From Phyto melanocephala (taxonomy: Eukaryota; Arthropoda; Insecta; Diptera; Rhinophoridae), in NCBI GenBank assembly GCA_941918925.1, contig OW799234.1:97443978-97507977 (forward strand): a stretch of DNA of 64,000 bases. Direction: 5' to 3'. The notes under the pieces are model-generated. The model searched no databases, had not been told where the DNA came from, and worked only from the letters and a program-made list of their open reading frames with translations. Below, in pieces: positions 34,455 through 45,639 of this stretch. The position numbers and the translations under genes are program-made. Within the stretch, counting starts at the first letter, position 1; every line of letters starts with the position of its first letter.

Positions 34455-34937
34455 AGTACGTAAGACCTGTAGTCATCAGAATATTTGTAGCAATTTTCGT
34501 ATCAAATTTATGTTTTATAATAAAAACATAAAAAAGACGTACCAAGTTTTTACTTCTTGTATTCAAATATTGTTACGTCTATACCTTTCATTGAATATTT
34601 GTTACTCAATCACGCAAAAATGGCGGGATAAATATCAATGAGACGGCGATGTGGTAATGCGCACTAATTGTCATAGAAAGTATTTAATTTTGTACTTAAA
34701 CGCAAAGAATCGTCGCTGTTTTTTAACAGCTTTCCAAAATAGTTCATCTAGGCTTGTTTTGCAAAATCAGACACATTTTCTTATTACAAATAAAACAAAA
34801 CCTTGTTGAATTGATGACGACACCGCGTGTTAAACAAACTTAGTTTATTAATTCACTGTAAACGACTATAAATTTCTTCTGCATACTCGATTTTTAAAAA
34901 TCGTAATAAAATAATAGTAAAAAGGTATGTGGTAGTT

Positions 34938-35200
34938 ATATCTGTGGCTTGGAGCTAAAAGAGTCAATGTCAAAATATTTACTTTTGAGAAAATTGGAAT
35001 TGAACTTTAACTTTAATATAGGTTTTCGTAGTGACATTGGCCAGCATTTTATTTATGAAGCTGTTCTGGGTTAAGTATGACTTTAGCTGTTTTGCCATAA
35101 TGAAATAGAGCAAGAAAACAAATCTAATGCAATGATTAACTCAAAAGAACAAACAAGTGACATTGGCCCTTTTAGCTCCAAGCCACAGATATATAGTTAA
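34938..35200. mobile_element. MITE, 263 bp, intact ends
   Basis: Inverted ends TATCTGTGGCTTGGAGCTAA, then AAG and CAATGTCA. TAGTTA lies just outside both ends and may be the target duplication. The body matches 11751-11985 closely (ACTTTTGAGAAAATTGGAAT, GAAGCTGTTCTGGGTTAAG). Confidence 0.82.
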
Positions 35201-35429
35201 ATATATGTTTCTTGTTATATAAAAATGTAATAAAAAGAAAGATAAAAAAATAGTACCAACAACAGTCTTGCCAATTTTTCTCATATATTTATTGTCATAT
35301 TATATGCATGGTTCGCCCATCCAGTTCACCCATACACCGTAAGTCCTTTTACGATACTTTGAAAATATGAAAAACCACCTTATCGACAAGCTTACCCTGA
35401 TTACTGGTAGAGCCAACCAGTACAATTAA

Positions 35430-35490
35430 GAAGGAACACTAAGTCTCCCAAAGACATATTAAGGCACACTAAGTCTCCCAAAGACATATT
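35430..35490. repeat. Tandem duplication of ~28 bp
   Basis: ACACTAAGTCTCCCAAAGAC followed by ATATTA occurs twice in direct succession with a short linker. No function is apparent. Confidence 0.7.
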
Positions 35491-35934
35491 AGAGAGATCG
35501 CTCTGATCCTGAAAAAAAACGCAGACAATTTCTGCAGTAGTCGTTGTTGGCGTACACCAAGCCGCGCAGAAAACTAGCTAATACCTTAATTCAAAACACA
35601 GTAACTAACATGAGAAAACTTGACTAGTTTTAGTTTAAATTTATTCACACAAATTTGAGGTCGAAAAATGCAATTTTATTTTTTGCTATTTTTGAGTTTG
35701 TGAGATATAGGTTCGCAACTCTCTTTTGTTTTTCTAACTCGCAATTTTCGATATGAAATTGACTGTATAGAGACATCTAAGAACCAAAATGTCTAAACAG
35801 AATTTTAAAATGTATGTTACATTTGTAGATTGGGACATACATAACAACAGAAACACCATTTTGTTTTAATTATTATGTAAGTATGTACTTACATCTGTTG
35901 AAACTTGTTTTAAAAAAATTCCTTAAAAGAAATA

Positions 35935-36335
35935 TATAATTTAGCATTCGTTGGGGCGTTGGGAATGAGCGGAATATTAAGGATCACAGACAGGTTCATA
36001 TTAAGTCTGAATGCTATGGTGGACCACTGTTTAAGGAAATGCTGGCGGTTACAAAAGACAGTGCGATGAAGTTTATCGGCAATCACCAGTCAGCAGTATT
36101 AAAATCTAATGAAAAGAAGGATCCGATGGTGGCACGGGATTCAGTGAAGGAAGGGATGACGATCGGTGACCTTGAAAATACTGAAACTCGAAGAGGTTCG
36201 AAAAGGTCTGATTCGATATTCTTCCTACACACAGACATACTAAAATACAGTTTCCTACAATTGACACCATACCGTTTTCTGTACATAAGCTTTTTACTTC
36301 ATCCTGATATTTACTATTAGCGAACCATGCCACAA
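35935..36335 (+). other. Less AT-rich segment with a 93-codon frame, identity unknown
   Basis: Base composition is clearly less AT-rich than the surroundings. The frame at 36039-36320 reads MLAVTKDSAMKFIGNHQSAV and DPMVARDSVKEGMTIGDL before running into low-value sequence. I recognise no domain. It may be a gene or transposon remnant; no splice signals support a real gene. Confidence 0.25.
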
Positions 36336-36626
36336 CGAAAACTAAGATCAGATTTACACATGTCAGAAATCTCATTAAAAAAAAAACGATAAACACGAGT
36401 ATATAGTTGGCAGCAGCGTTGCCGTTTTGGTTACTTTTAACCAAAATTGGTTTTTTTTTTCTGATGTGTAGATGTGTACTTTTTTTTGATTTTGGTTACT
36501 TTCTCTAAAATTTTAATATGCATATACATTATGTATTTTATATGCTAATTTTTCAAATCGCGCTTAAAATATGTATGTTTCACATTGCAATGAAGTAGCA
36601 AGTATGCAAGAAAGTAGCCTATCAAG

Positions 36627-38094
36627 TAGGGTGATCGATTATTCGATTATTCGAAGAAACCGGTTTTCAAATAGTTTGAAATTTTGAATTTAAAAAAACC
36701 GGTTGCTATTTTGAAAATTAAGAAAAACCGGTTAACCGGTTCGAATATATAAAATATAATATTTAAAGAAAAAATAAAAAAAAATATTTTAATAAAGGAT
36801 TATAATAAAAATTATATCTAAATTTTTACTGTTTATATACGTTTGGATGCACAATAACGCAATAAATAACTGGCATGAATGCAACTGACTGATTTGGTTT
36901 AAATTAGTTGAATTTAAGGACAAAAGGTACTCTTTACAAGTAAAATAAATAAATACAATAAATGAATACATAAATAAATAAGACTTTTTATTATAGGGCT
37001 GTTATAAATTTTTGTATCTCCTTCTGTAAATTTTATAAATGTAAAATAGATCTTTTAAACTAATATGCACTAACGTATTTTGTTTGAAATGATTTCTGTA
37101 ATTTGAAATACATTTGAAAGGCTAGGGAGAAAATCTTTAAAATTTCATTTTAAAAATTCTTTCTTATACCCCTGACAGACATACAAATATAGGCGTAAAC
37201 TAGTTTGTTCCATGGTTTAATTGAAGTTTAAAAATTAAAATTAGTATGTGGAAGGAGCGATTATTGGTTTTTCTTTATTGTAACTACACTTTTTACCTAA
37301 AAGTGATCGATCAGCTAAGTTTATGCTTCAATTACCTTTAACTTTTAACGTTAGGTTTATAAATTTAAGTATCCATTGTTTCTGCTACATGAAACAAAAT
37401 ATGGCAACTTAATTGTGATTTATATTTTTTCTTTTCCACTTTGACATTTTTAATTGTTTAGTTTAAGATTTAATTTTCTAATATTTTTGACACAAAACAG
37501 TAAATAAATCATCAAAAATGTTTTTGCATATTGTACATAAAAAACATTTTAATTTACATTGTTGAAACTACGATTTTTAAGAACTTAATTAATTTGTTAA
37601 AATAATCGGTATTTGCTCTGGAAGAGATCAACAAAAATTGTAAGCTTTGTAGCGCTTACACTATTAGTGTGAAGTAGGATCAAACATCAATAATTTAGAA
37701 AAAATGTAATTAAGAAATTAATTATCATAGCAAATTATAAGCCCAACAACGTAAAAATACCTGCTATCCTTTAAAAAAAATAATATTTAAGCTCAATTAT
37801 TTTTCTTATTTTACATTTGTTTTTTAAACAACAAATAAATTTCTTACAATATTATGGAAGAATATTTAATAGTTTTTATTTTCTGATTTTTGGAAACTTT
37901 TCGCGTACTAAACATACGACTGGTACGATTGGTTACAAAGATATATGTAAATAAACTTAAAAAAACCGGCTTTTTCGGATAAAAAAAAACCGGTGTATTC
38001 GACATTCGAAAAATCAACATTTAAAAAAAACCGCCAGAGTAAAGAGGAAAAAACCGGGTTTTCCACCGGTTGTAAAACCGAGTCGTTCACCCTA
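36627..38094. mobile_element. hAT-like element nested in a hAT element
   Basis: Starts TAGGGTGATCGATTATTCG and ends CGAGTCGTTCACCCTA. CTATCAAG duplicates exactly at 36619-36626 and 38095-38102. The subterminal regions are rich in AACCGGTT and ACCGGT motifs, which in hAT elements can be transposase-binding sites. No transposase was recognised in its 1468 bp. Confidence 0.88.
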
Positions 38095-38398
38095 CTATCA
38101 AGCTTGCAAAAACATTAAAACAACGAACAATTAAAAATTTTATACAACAGTTTTAAATTGATTTTTTAAAGGAAATTCTGAAACTCTTCGATTTTTCAAG
38201 AAAAGATTTTAAAATCTTGATATAATTAAACCAAATAAAGTTTTAAGTAGTTCAGAGATAAGTTTGGAAGCTTTAGTATTATCATTCCCAAATTTAACAG
38301 GTGGTAATGAAGAAAAAATTTTATTCAAATGAAAACTATTAAGATTTTCAAATATTATTTTAGACAGTGATATAAGTATTGTTGCGTTTTAGGATAAA

Positions 38399-38638
38399 GT
38401 GTCCAAACATAAAAATGCAATGAACGAAAAGTGTTTCGAAGAACTTATTTATTTTGTTCAAAACCTAATGTCCTTGCCACGTAGTTCAGATGTTGCGGAA
38501 AGAATTTTTTCACTGTTTATTTTGATAAAAAACAAATTTAGAAATAAGCTTGAATTTCAGAAAATTAACAATGTTATGCAATCAAAAGAATTGTGCAAGA
38601 AATGTCTACCAAAACTTTGTTTTAAATACTTCTAAAAT
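38399..38638 (+). pseudogene. hAT transposase C-terminal dimerisation domain remnant
   Basis: The frame contains LMSLPRSSDVAERIFSLFIL and KNKFRNKLEFQKINNVMQSK, matching the hAT C-terminal pattern LPxSSAxxERxFS..KxRNRL. This domain mediates dimerisation and contributes to the active centre. The N-terminal zinc finger and the first catalytic residues are missing, so this is a remnant inside the element at 36414-38865. Confidence 0.85.
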
Positions 38639-38873
38639 TTTGTTTTCCTCAACTAGTATGAATTTTAAATTTGTCGATCTCTATAAAAATCGCTTTTTAT
38701 TTATTTTTATTTCTATTTAGTTTTTTGCATTAAAGTATAAAATAAAATAAAACCAAAAATTTAATAAAATCAAAATAAATTTTAATTTTGGTTATTTTTT
38801 TTCCTCAATTGGTTACATTTTTAAGACCATTTGGTTATAACATTTTTTTGGTTGTGGCAACACTGGTTGGCAG

Positions 38874-40655
38874 TGAAATAAAGAAGAGGAAGAAATATAA
38901 ACAGAAAATTATCCAAGTAAAGTGATGTAGAACATTAGAAACTTTTTGCTTGGTTTTACCATTTTCATGTAAAATAAGAGACTAATGCTTGTTTTGTATA
39001 TTTGTATAAGCTTCTCCCTTTTCATTATAATAATGGTAATGAAAGGTATTAATGTTATTTTGGCAAGAACAAAAACAGAATAAGATACAAAAAAGTTTAT
39101 TAAAGGAAAAGTAACCATTTTACGCTAAAATTATTTGAAAAAATATTAATCTATTAGAGCAAATAATTTCCGAAAAAGATTAAGTAAAACCAACCTTGAA
39201 TTGAGGATTCTTTTTTTTATAAAAACCTTAATTACTTATAAAGTGGATGTGCATCCAATAGAAATTTACAATTTCTCTTTCTGTAAAATTGTTAACTTCT
39301 TTTGCATTTAATGTTAATAAAAAAAATCCCAAAATGTTTACCTAATTCCTTGAATAATTTTAGGTTTAATAAAAATTTTAATTAAGTTCAAGATTCTATT
39401 AAAACAATGTAGTAAATTAAACTTGCAACTCAATAAAAAAGTTAAGAGAAATTACAAATAGATAAATGTGTTGTTTTTAGAGTACAAAAGGATAAAATTT
39501 GAGTTAATATTTTGCGTATATTTTGTTTTTTGTTGCAACAAAACACATCAAAAATATTATTTGTGTTCAAAATATAATCAATTTATTTATGTAACTTTGT
39601 ATAATGAAAACAAAATTTAATTAAATGTTAAAGTAGAAAGGAAGAATATTCAGAAGAATAAAAACAGTAGACGCTTTACACTGGCAGTCAACAGCAAAAG
39701 TGAGGTAGAATTCAAAAAAATATAAACATCATGATGGTGAATAGGTGCAACAATTTGAATCCTCTTTAAATAAACTTAACCAACATGCTTATCTTACCTG
39801 TACTTCTTTATAACTATAAAATAGTAGTACCCAAAAAGAGAAAATGACTGAATTACTTAAGCCAGCATTACAACTAGAGCGCATGAGGAAACATATAAAT
39901 AGCAACATAATGTTGCTAGTACATGACATGCAGTACAGGTGATTGCACGCATTTCACGTATAAGCATATGCGAAAGCCACATGTACATACATATATGTAT
40001 TGATTTTCTGGTACACGGCTTACTACAAAACGCATTAAATGTGCAATTTTTTTTAATGTAAAGTCTAAATGTAAAAAGTCACATGTGCATGTAGGTCTGA
40101 CGTCACGAAAATCTTCAGCACTTTGGTTACATTTTTTTTAAATAGTCGTAGTGGCTGAATGCGGTAAGATCTTGATAATACACGAAATGTAATAATAAAT
40201 AATAAACCTCTTAAAAAGCTGTTTTAAGTTTTATGAACTAGACCGTAACGGACGTTAAAATTATGTCGCACCCATATACGTATGTGGCTTTTAACATTTC
40301 GCGTACTAAAGGCTTAAGTAATGCTAGAAACCATTTCGTAACTGAACTAGTCTTTACGTAGCTGAACTGGATTTTACGTAACTTTACATAACGTTACGTA
40401 TCGCTGTTGTTTTCTTCATCGTTATTGTTAATTCATTCAATACAAACCAAAACAAACTAAATATACGGGCCGCAAATGTTACTTAAAAACTTGTTGTTGT
40501 TTTAGCATATGTATTTTTAAATAGCTACATTGATACGCATATAAATATATTGCAAATGTAAAAATTTACATGTAACAGTGTAGTACACGGTATGTGAAAA
40601 CAACACTATCAGCATGTGCCTTGACAGCTTCATATCATACACACGTAAATGTGTA
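38874..40655. other. No gene recognised
   Basis: AT-rich DNA. TAGCAACATAATGTTGCTA at about 39900 is a 19-bp palindrome. 40330-40410 repeats ACGTAACT/ACGTAGCT several times. No coding or element ends were identified. Confidence 0.35.
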
Positions 40656-40665
40656 GTTCATATAC

Positions 40666-41340
40666 GTGTATCAAATAGTAGATAGATGGCGTCAAAATTT
40701 AAAGAATTTTGATGGCGGATATCTGGAATACAAAAGGAGCAACAAACGAGCTGCATTCTGGCTGAACCTTCTAAAATATTACAAAAAAATGTCAAAATCT
40801 TTACCTATAGCCATCTGGTGCCTGATTTATATCTACTCGACATCAAAGCTTGTCCATTATAGTCTGGAATACCTCAACTGGATGGCGATGCATTCCAACA
40901 TCACTCTTGCTAAGGTATATGAACGACTAAGGGAATGAGAAATCGATCACTACTGCCTCTATGCTTGCAAGCTTCGTTAAATACAGCGAAGACTACATGG
41001 TCTTTAAGAGATCCTCCCCAAGTGTCAAGTGAAATTTAAAAAAAGCGGTTGAAAGACATGACTGCAGATTAAGCGGCTATGCTAGAAGAATAAGACTACC
41101 TTAAAATGACTTCCGCTGAAGTTGCTTTGATGAAGAGGAGGAAGTCTATATTTATCTGTCACTGCCCTTCACAAGAAAATATTCAAGGAAACTTTAAGAA
41201 GCCTGCAGACTATGTAGCTTTACGAAAGCGGCAACACCAAATCTTGCTGTACTTTTTACCTTTATGAATGGAAAGATTAATACTCGTTCCAAACGGTTGA
41301 CGAACCAGATAATGAATTTTCTTATTTCTATCTACTTCTC
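40666..41340 (+). pseudogene. Degraded coding-like segment of unknown origin
   Basis: Less AT-rich than its flanks. A 90-codon frame (WRQNLKNFDGGYLEYKRSN, MSKSLPIAIWCLIYIYST) ends at TGA, and further open stretches with stops follow to about 41340. No known domain could be identified. It may be an old transposon body or gene fragment; confidence is low. Confidence 0.25.
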
Positions 41341-41697
41341 TACTCTTCTACATTATTAGACCTTCATTTTCTATTTTCTCTAGTTTCCAACCAATGAAAT
41401 GGATCTGAGTGAGCTGTATCCACAGCTGCCTGTTCTACCTAACCAAGCCTGTAATACAAAACACCACTTTTTTTACCATTTTTGCCTGTCTGTGTTTTTG
41501 TTTATCTTTCTGAAATCAGTTGGCTCAAAAACTACTAAATGAATTTTAATAAAATTTTTTATGAAGGTAAGGTAAATGCATATTTGGACACAACAAAAGG
41601 AAAAATATCTTAAAATGAATATAAAACAAAAATATTGTTGGAGAAAGCAGTACAGAACAGATTCAAATAATTTATAAAAAATTTATTTTTAATTTTT

Positions 41698-42340
41698 ATT
41701 GGGTACTAGCTAATACCCGGTGTGCTTCGCCACCCCCATCGTAATGAAATAAAAATTTTATAGTTCAAAAATGTATTTATTTTGCAAGTGCCACGCCTAC
41801 TATTACTAAATCAACCATTTCTTATTCAAATAATCATATAGACATCAGAGTCTCTTGCAAAATTTGGGTACTCTAACTATTATCGCTTCCCAGGTATACG
41901 AATTTTTGTATTTAGTTCATATGACAGGTGCCACGCCCACTATTACTAAAGCATCGTTTCTTATGAAAATAGTCATATAGATGTCAAAGCTTCTCGTGCA
42001 AAATTTGGGTACTCTAACTGTTATCGCTTCCCAAATATACGAATTTTTGTATTTAATTCATATGACAGGTACCACGCCCACTATTACTAAATCAACCATT
42101 TCTTATTCAAATAATCATATAGACATCAGAGTGTCTCTTGCAAAATTTGGGTACTCTAACTATTATCGCTTCCCAGATATACGAATTTTTGTATTTAATT
42201 CATATGACAGGTGCTACGCCCACTATTACTAAAGCATCCATTTCTTATCAGAATAGTCATATAGATGTCAAAGCTTCTCGTGCAAAATTTGGGTACTCTA
42301 ACTGTTATCGCTTCCCGAAAATACGAATTTTAGTATACAG
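41698..42340 (+). repeat. Interspersed repeat with four ~135-bp tandem units
   Basis: Starts ACTAGCTAATACCCGGTGTG then CTTCGCCACCCCCATCG. Four units follow, each with CCACGCC(C/T)ACTATTACTAAA, AATCATATAGA and AAATTTGGGTACTCTAACT. The first and third units are closest, as are the second and fourth, suggesting duplication of a two-unit block. Related ends lie at 52351-52385 and 63807-63832 in reverse. Confidence 0.78.
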
Positions 42341-43576
42341 TTATTAATACCTCTTATTATAGAAAACATTCTACGATTTTAAAGTTTACAGTTTACAGTA
42401 CAGAAACAAATTGAACATAAGTTCTGTATTTGTGAAAATTATCTACAAATGTTTATTTTTAAAAAGTTTTTGTTAAGTTTTTATTCAAGGATTTTTCAAC
42501 AAATTCTCTTTTTGTAAAATTCCATTTGTATAACATTATCTGTACAGAAAAAACTATAATAAACTTTTTACTTATAAAAATATTGTAATTGAGTAATAAC
42601 GTATTTTTTAAAACATCTCTGTATTGAAATCTTGAATCTTTACCAGTTACCAATTTAAACATGGAGCAACGATCAAATGCTATTCACAGAAATTTTTAAT
42701 CTTTTTGATTGATTTTCAAAAATCAAACAACAATTTACCAACAAAAACTAGACGAAAACACTAACAAGTGACTGAGTAATTTGAAGAATGTATAAAGCGT
42801 GTGAAAAATATTTGAGGAATACTTAAAAACAAAACAAAAAAAGGCAAAACTCATGTTTTTACAAAATAATTTCACCACAGGACAATTAAGTACAAAATAA
42901 TCTGTATGCCGCACAAGTTTTATTTATTTATGCTAGAAATACAAACTTGATTATTTAATTTAAAAGTTTGTTTATTTTTTATTTGACAAAACTTTTAAGG
43001 AAATGTGTTTAAATTTCTTTTGCTACTTTGCTTTCTTCTTAGGAAACTTTCGAAAGAAAGTTTATTGTAACAAAAGTGTAGGAAAAATACAATAAATAAT
43101 AAACATGAAAAGACAAACTCTAAAAAAGGTTTATTCGAAAATATAACTCAAGTTCAACAAGAATCTAATAAAACGAAGATGAAAAAAAACTAAAAGATAT
43201 TTTAAAACCTTAATAAAAATCTTAAAAAAATCAACTAGGCATGACGTTACCAAAGTCGAAATCCAATCATAACTAACTATACCATATCGCATCTCCCAAC
43301 TGAAGGTGTGTTCTCAGTGATAATACGTTATGAAACTTTAAGTTCGTTTTCTCAAAACTTCATTTTCACACACTAGGTCCCTTTTCTCGGAGAAGGTCAC
43401 ATATGTAAATATAAAATTGAATCTAAAAACAAAATTGTTTACATTTCAATAAAGTAATAATTAATGCATTAAAGGCCTATTTAACACACATAAAAAGATT
43501 TGCAAGGCATACAAAATTAACATGCACGTTAAGATAAACCCTGATTATGACATGATCACGACAGTCATATTATATT
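42341..43576. other. No gene recognised
   Basis: AT-rich DNA without recognised repeats or coding signal. Short frames on either strand have no domain content. Confidence 0.35.
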
Positions 43577-44012
43577 GGCCGACTTCCTAAACGCAAGTTG
43601 CAATGCATATTTACAATGCATACACTTCGTAAACGCATATGTAAACTTTCTAGCAATGTCCAATGTTCCTAATCGTTTGGCAACTCATTTTACTAAGTAT
43701 CAGCTGTCAAAATCGCGCATCATTTTTATTTTGTATGCAAACATTTGAGCTGCAATGGCTGAGTTAGTATTTTCTTTGTTTATTTTTAATAAATTATTTA
43801 TAATTGATAGAGTTTATTTAAATCACAGACTAATAATTTAAATAATTAAACACTTTATATTGCAGAGACAAAAAGTGGATCCATGAGCGTTCCTAAATGC
43901 CGATAAAATGCAAAAAAAATCTCTGCAACGCAAGGTTGCACTTAAGACATGTTTAGTATTGCATACGCATTTTTTTAAATTATGAATGCAACTTGCGTTT
44001 AGGAAGTCGGCC
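43577..44012. mobile_element. Inverted-repeat element, 436 bp, perfect 26-bp ends
   Basis: GGCCGACTTCCTAAACGCAA then GTTGCA at 43577-43602 is exactly inverted at 43987-44012. The interior repeats ATGCAA/TTGCAT and AACGCAT motifs. No coding sequence. A target duplication is not evident. Confidence 0.8.
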
Positions 44013-44503
44013 ATTTTCTTTAATAATACAGTAGAAACTTAAGAACGTTAACCAAAATGTCCCAAGGGGTATTAACTTTTCTAAACTTTTAACTTTTCTA
44101 AGCGCGTTTTTTAGTCGAAAAAGGGAATAAATAAAGTATGTAATAAATTTTAAAATGTAATACACAACTTTTTTAGATGACTGACGACTTACAAGAACTT
44201 CAACAGCCATGTTGAAGATGGACAACATTTTTGGAAGCTCAAAATTAAAAGGAAGTTCGGGAAATACCATAATCTATTAACCAAAAATAAAGATTTAGCG
44301 TTGCCACTGAGAAGATTTTAAGTGATCAAGCTGCCACTATTATCACTGAAACAGCGAGTAAACTTTTCTAAGATTATACTGTATTTCGATGTTTAAAACA
44401 AGTTATTATACATTATACAGCAGAATGTATAAAAAATTCAAATTAGTTTGACATTCCGTTTGTAATTTCTGCAATATTAATTTCAGACCCTATAAAGTAT
44501 ATA

Positions 44504-45200
44504 CAGGGTGCACCAAAAGTCACGCCTGCGTGTAAAAATTGAATAACTTTTTTGTTTATTAATATTTTTTATTTTTTTTCAGATTTTATTCATCGATTCG
44601 TGTTACACCACCATGCAAAATTTAACGACTGAGCAACGAACGAAAGTGGTAGAATTTTACTTTAAATCATTCTTCGAGGATGAAGTTGGTAATACAGTAA
44701 CGGTGAATAGGGACAGATATAGCGCTATGCTTAATAATTTTGTACGTCCTGAGGCAGCCAACAAGTGGTTTCAGCAGGATAGAGCAACAGCACACACGGC
44801 CCGTGCCACAATGGCGCTTTTAAATGAAATTTTTGACGACCGAATTATCTCGAATTTATTTGGCCAGCACGTTCACCGGATTTAACTGCCCCTGATTATT
44901 TTCTATGGGGTTATCTCAAAGAACGAGTGTATGTAAACAAGCCTCAAACTATAGAGCAGCTAAAGAACAACATTGAAGCTGAGATCAGGGCAATAGAGCC
45001 TGAAACCTTGCGTGCAGTTATGCAAAACGCCTGTTTAAGAGCCCAATTGTGCATCGATGAAAATGGTGGTCATCTCTCTGACATTATTTTTCATAATTAA
45101 AATTTAGGTCAATTTAGGTCAAAAAAAATTAATAATAAATAATAATAAACAAAAAAGTTATTCAATTTTTACACGCAGGCGCGACTTTTGGTCCACCCTG
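44504..45200 (+). mobile_element. Tc1/mariner-like element, long inverted ends, internally deleted
   Basis: Inverted ends of more than 50 bp with two mismatches: CAGGGTGCACCAAAAGTCAC on the left, and on the right in reverse CAGGGTGGACCAAAAGTCGC; then GCCTGCGTG follows in both. TA is duplicated at 44502-44503 and 45201-45202. It carries a deleted transposase. Confidence 0.92.
44613..45100 (+). pseudogene. Deleted and frameshifted mariner-like transposase
   Basis: MQNLTTEQRTKVVEFYF (DNA-binding start) is fused by deletion to the catalytic part: DEVGNTVTVNRDRYSAMLNN, NKWFQQDRATAHTARATMAL with the second Asp, then a frameshift before WPARSPDLTAPDYFLWGYLK with the third Asp. It ends DENGGHLSDIIFHN, stop at 45100. 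QQDR replaces the usual QQDG. IS630/Tc1/mariner group; clearly inactive. Confidence 0.9.
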
Positions 45201-45506
45201 TATATTCTGAATCGTTATAGATAGAGGAATTGATTGAGCTAAGTTCGTCTGTCCGTGTGTATGTTGAAATCAACTTTTTGAAGCCCCGACGTATACTTTA
45301 TACTCCTAAATGGTATCAAATTATCAGATATGATTTCAAGAATTTTGCTTTTAGAAATCAGTTGTATAGGCACATTTCAAACTGAATCAACATGATTGCT
45401 TCAATTTTTTACATAAACAAAGTCAGCTCTGCACTGTACGTCGTACGCACATGATCACACACAACAAGACATACATACATAATGACATGCCATTAATCAA
45501 CAGCAG

Positions 45507-45637
45507 GGGCCAAGTTACGGCATTCGATCACGATCGAAATTTTACTCGAACGATCGAGTTCGCTGTGCTTTAGGTATAGAGATTCTAATAAGAATTTTCA
45601 AATTTCGATTACGTTCGATTGCCGTAATTTGCCACCA
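45507..45637. mobile_element. Short palindromic MITE
   Basis: Left GGGGCCAAGTTACGGCATTC, right in reverse TGGCAAATTACGGCAATCG. Inner parts CGATCGAAATTTTACTCG and CAAATTTCGATTACGTTCGA also pair. Same family as 61771-61900 and 299-424. Confidence 0.75.
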
Positions 45638-45639
45638 GT

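Larger units (their letters stand above)
36414..38865 (+). mobile_element. hAT element with 8-bp target duplication, internally deleted
   Basis: Ends CAGCGTTGCCG on the left and TGGCAACACTG on the right. GTTGGCAG flanks both sides exactly (36406-36413 and 38866-38873). It keeps the 3' end of a hAT transposase at 38399-38638, while the rest is deleted or decayed. A second hAT-like element is inserted at 36627-38094. Confidence 0.9.
44400..45500 (+). mobile_element. GTCY element split by a mariner-like insertion
   Basis: Left piece: GACATTCCGTTTGTAATTTC and CAGACCCTATAAAGTATA. Right piece from 45203: TTCTGAATCGTTATAGATAG, GTCTGTCCGTGTGTATGTTG and TTTTTGAAGCCCCGACG. The pieces join at a TA in which the 44504-45200 element lies. 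Confidence 0.75.

Noticed and set aside
36039..36444. Two opposite frames of ~90-110 codons as a gene
   Set aside because: Mutually overlapping, with no domain recognised. Only the shift in base composition is notable, so it is listed with low confidence.
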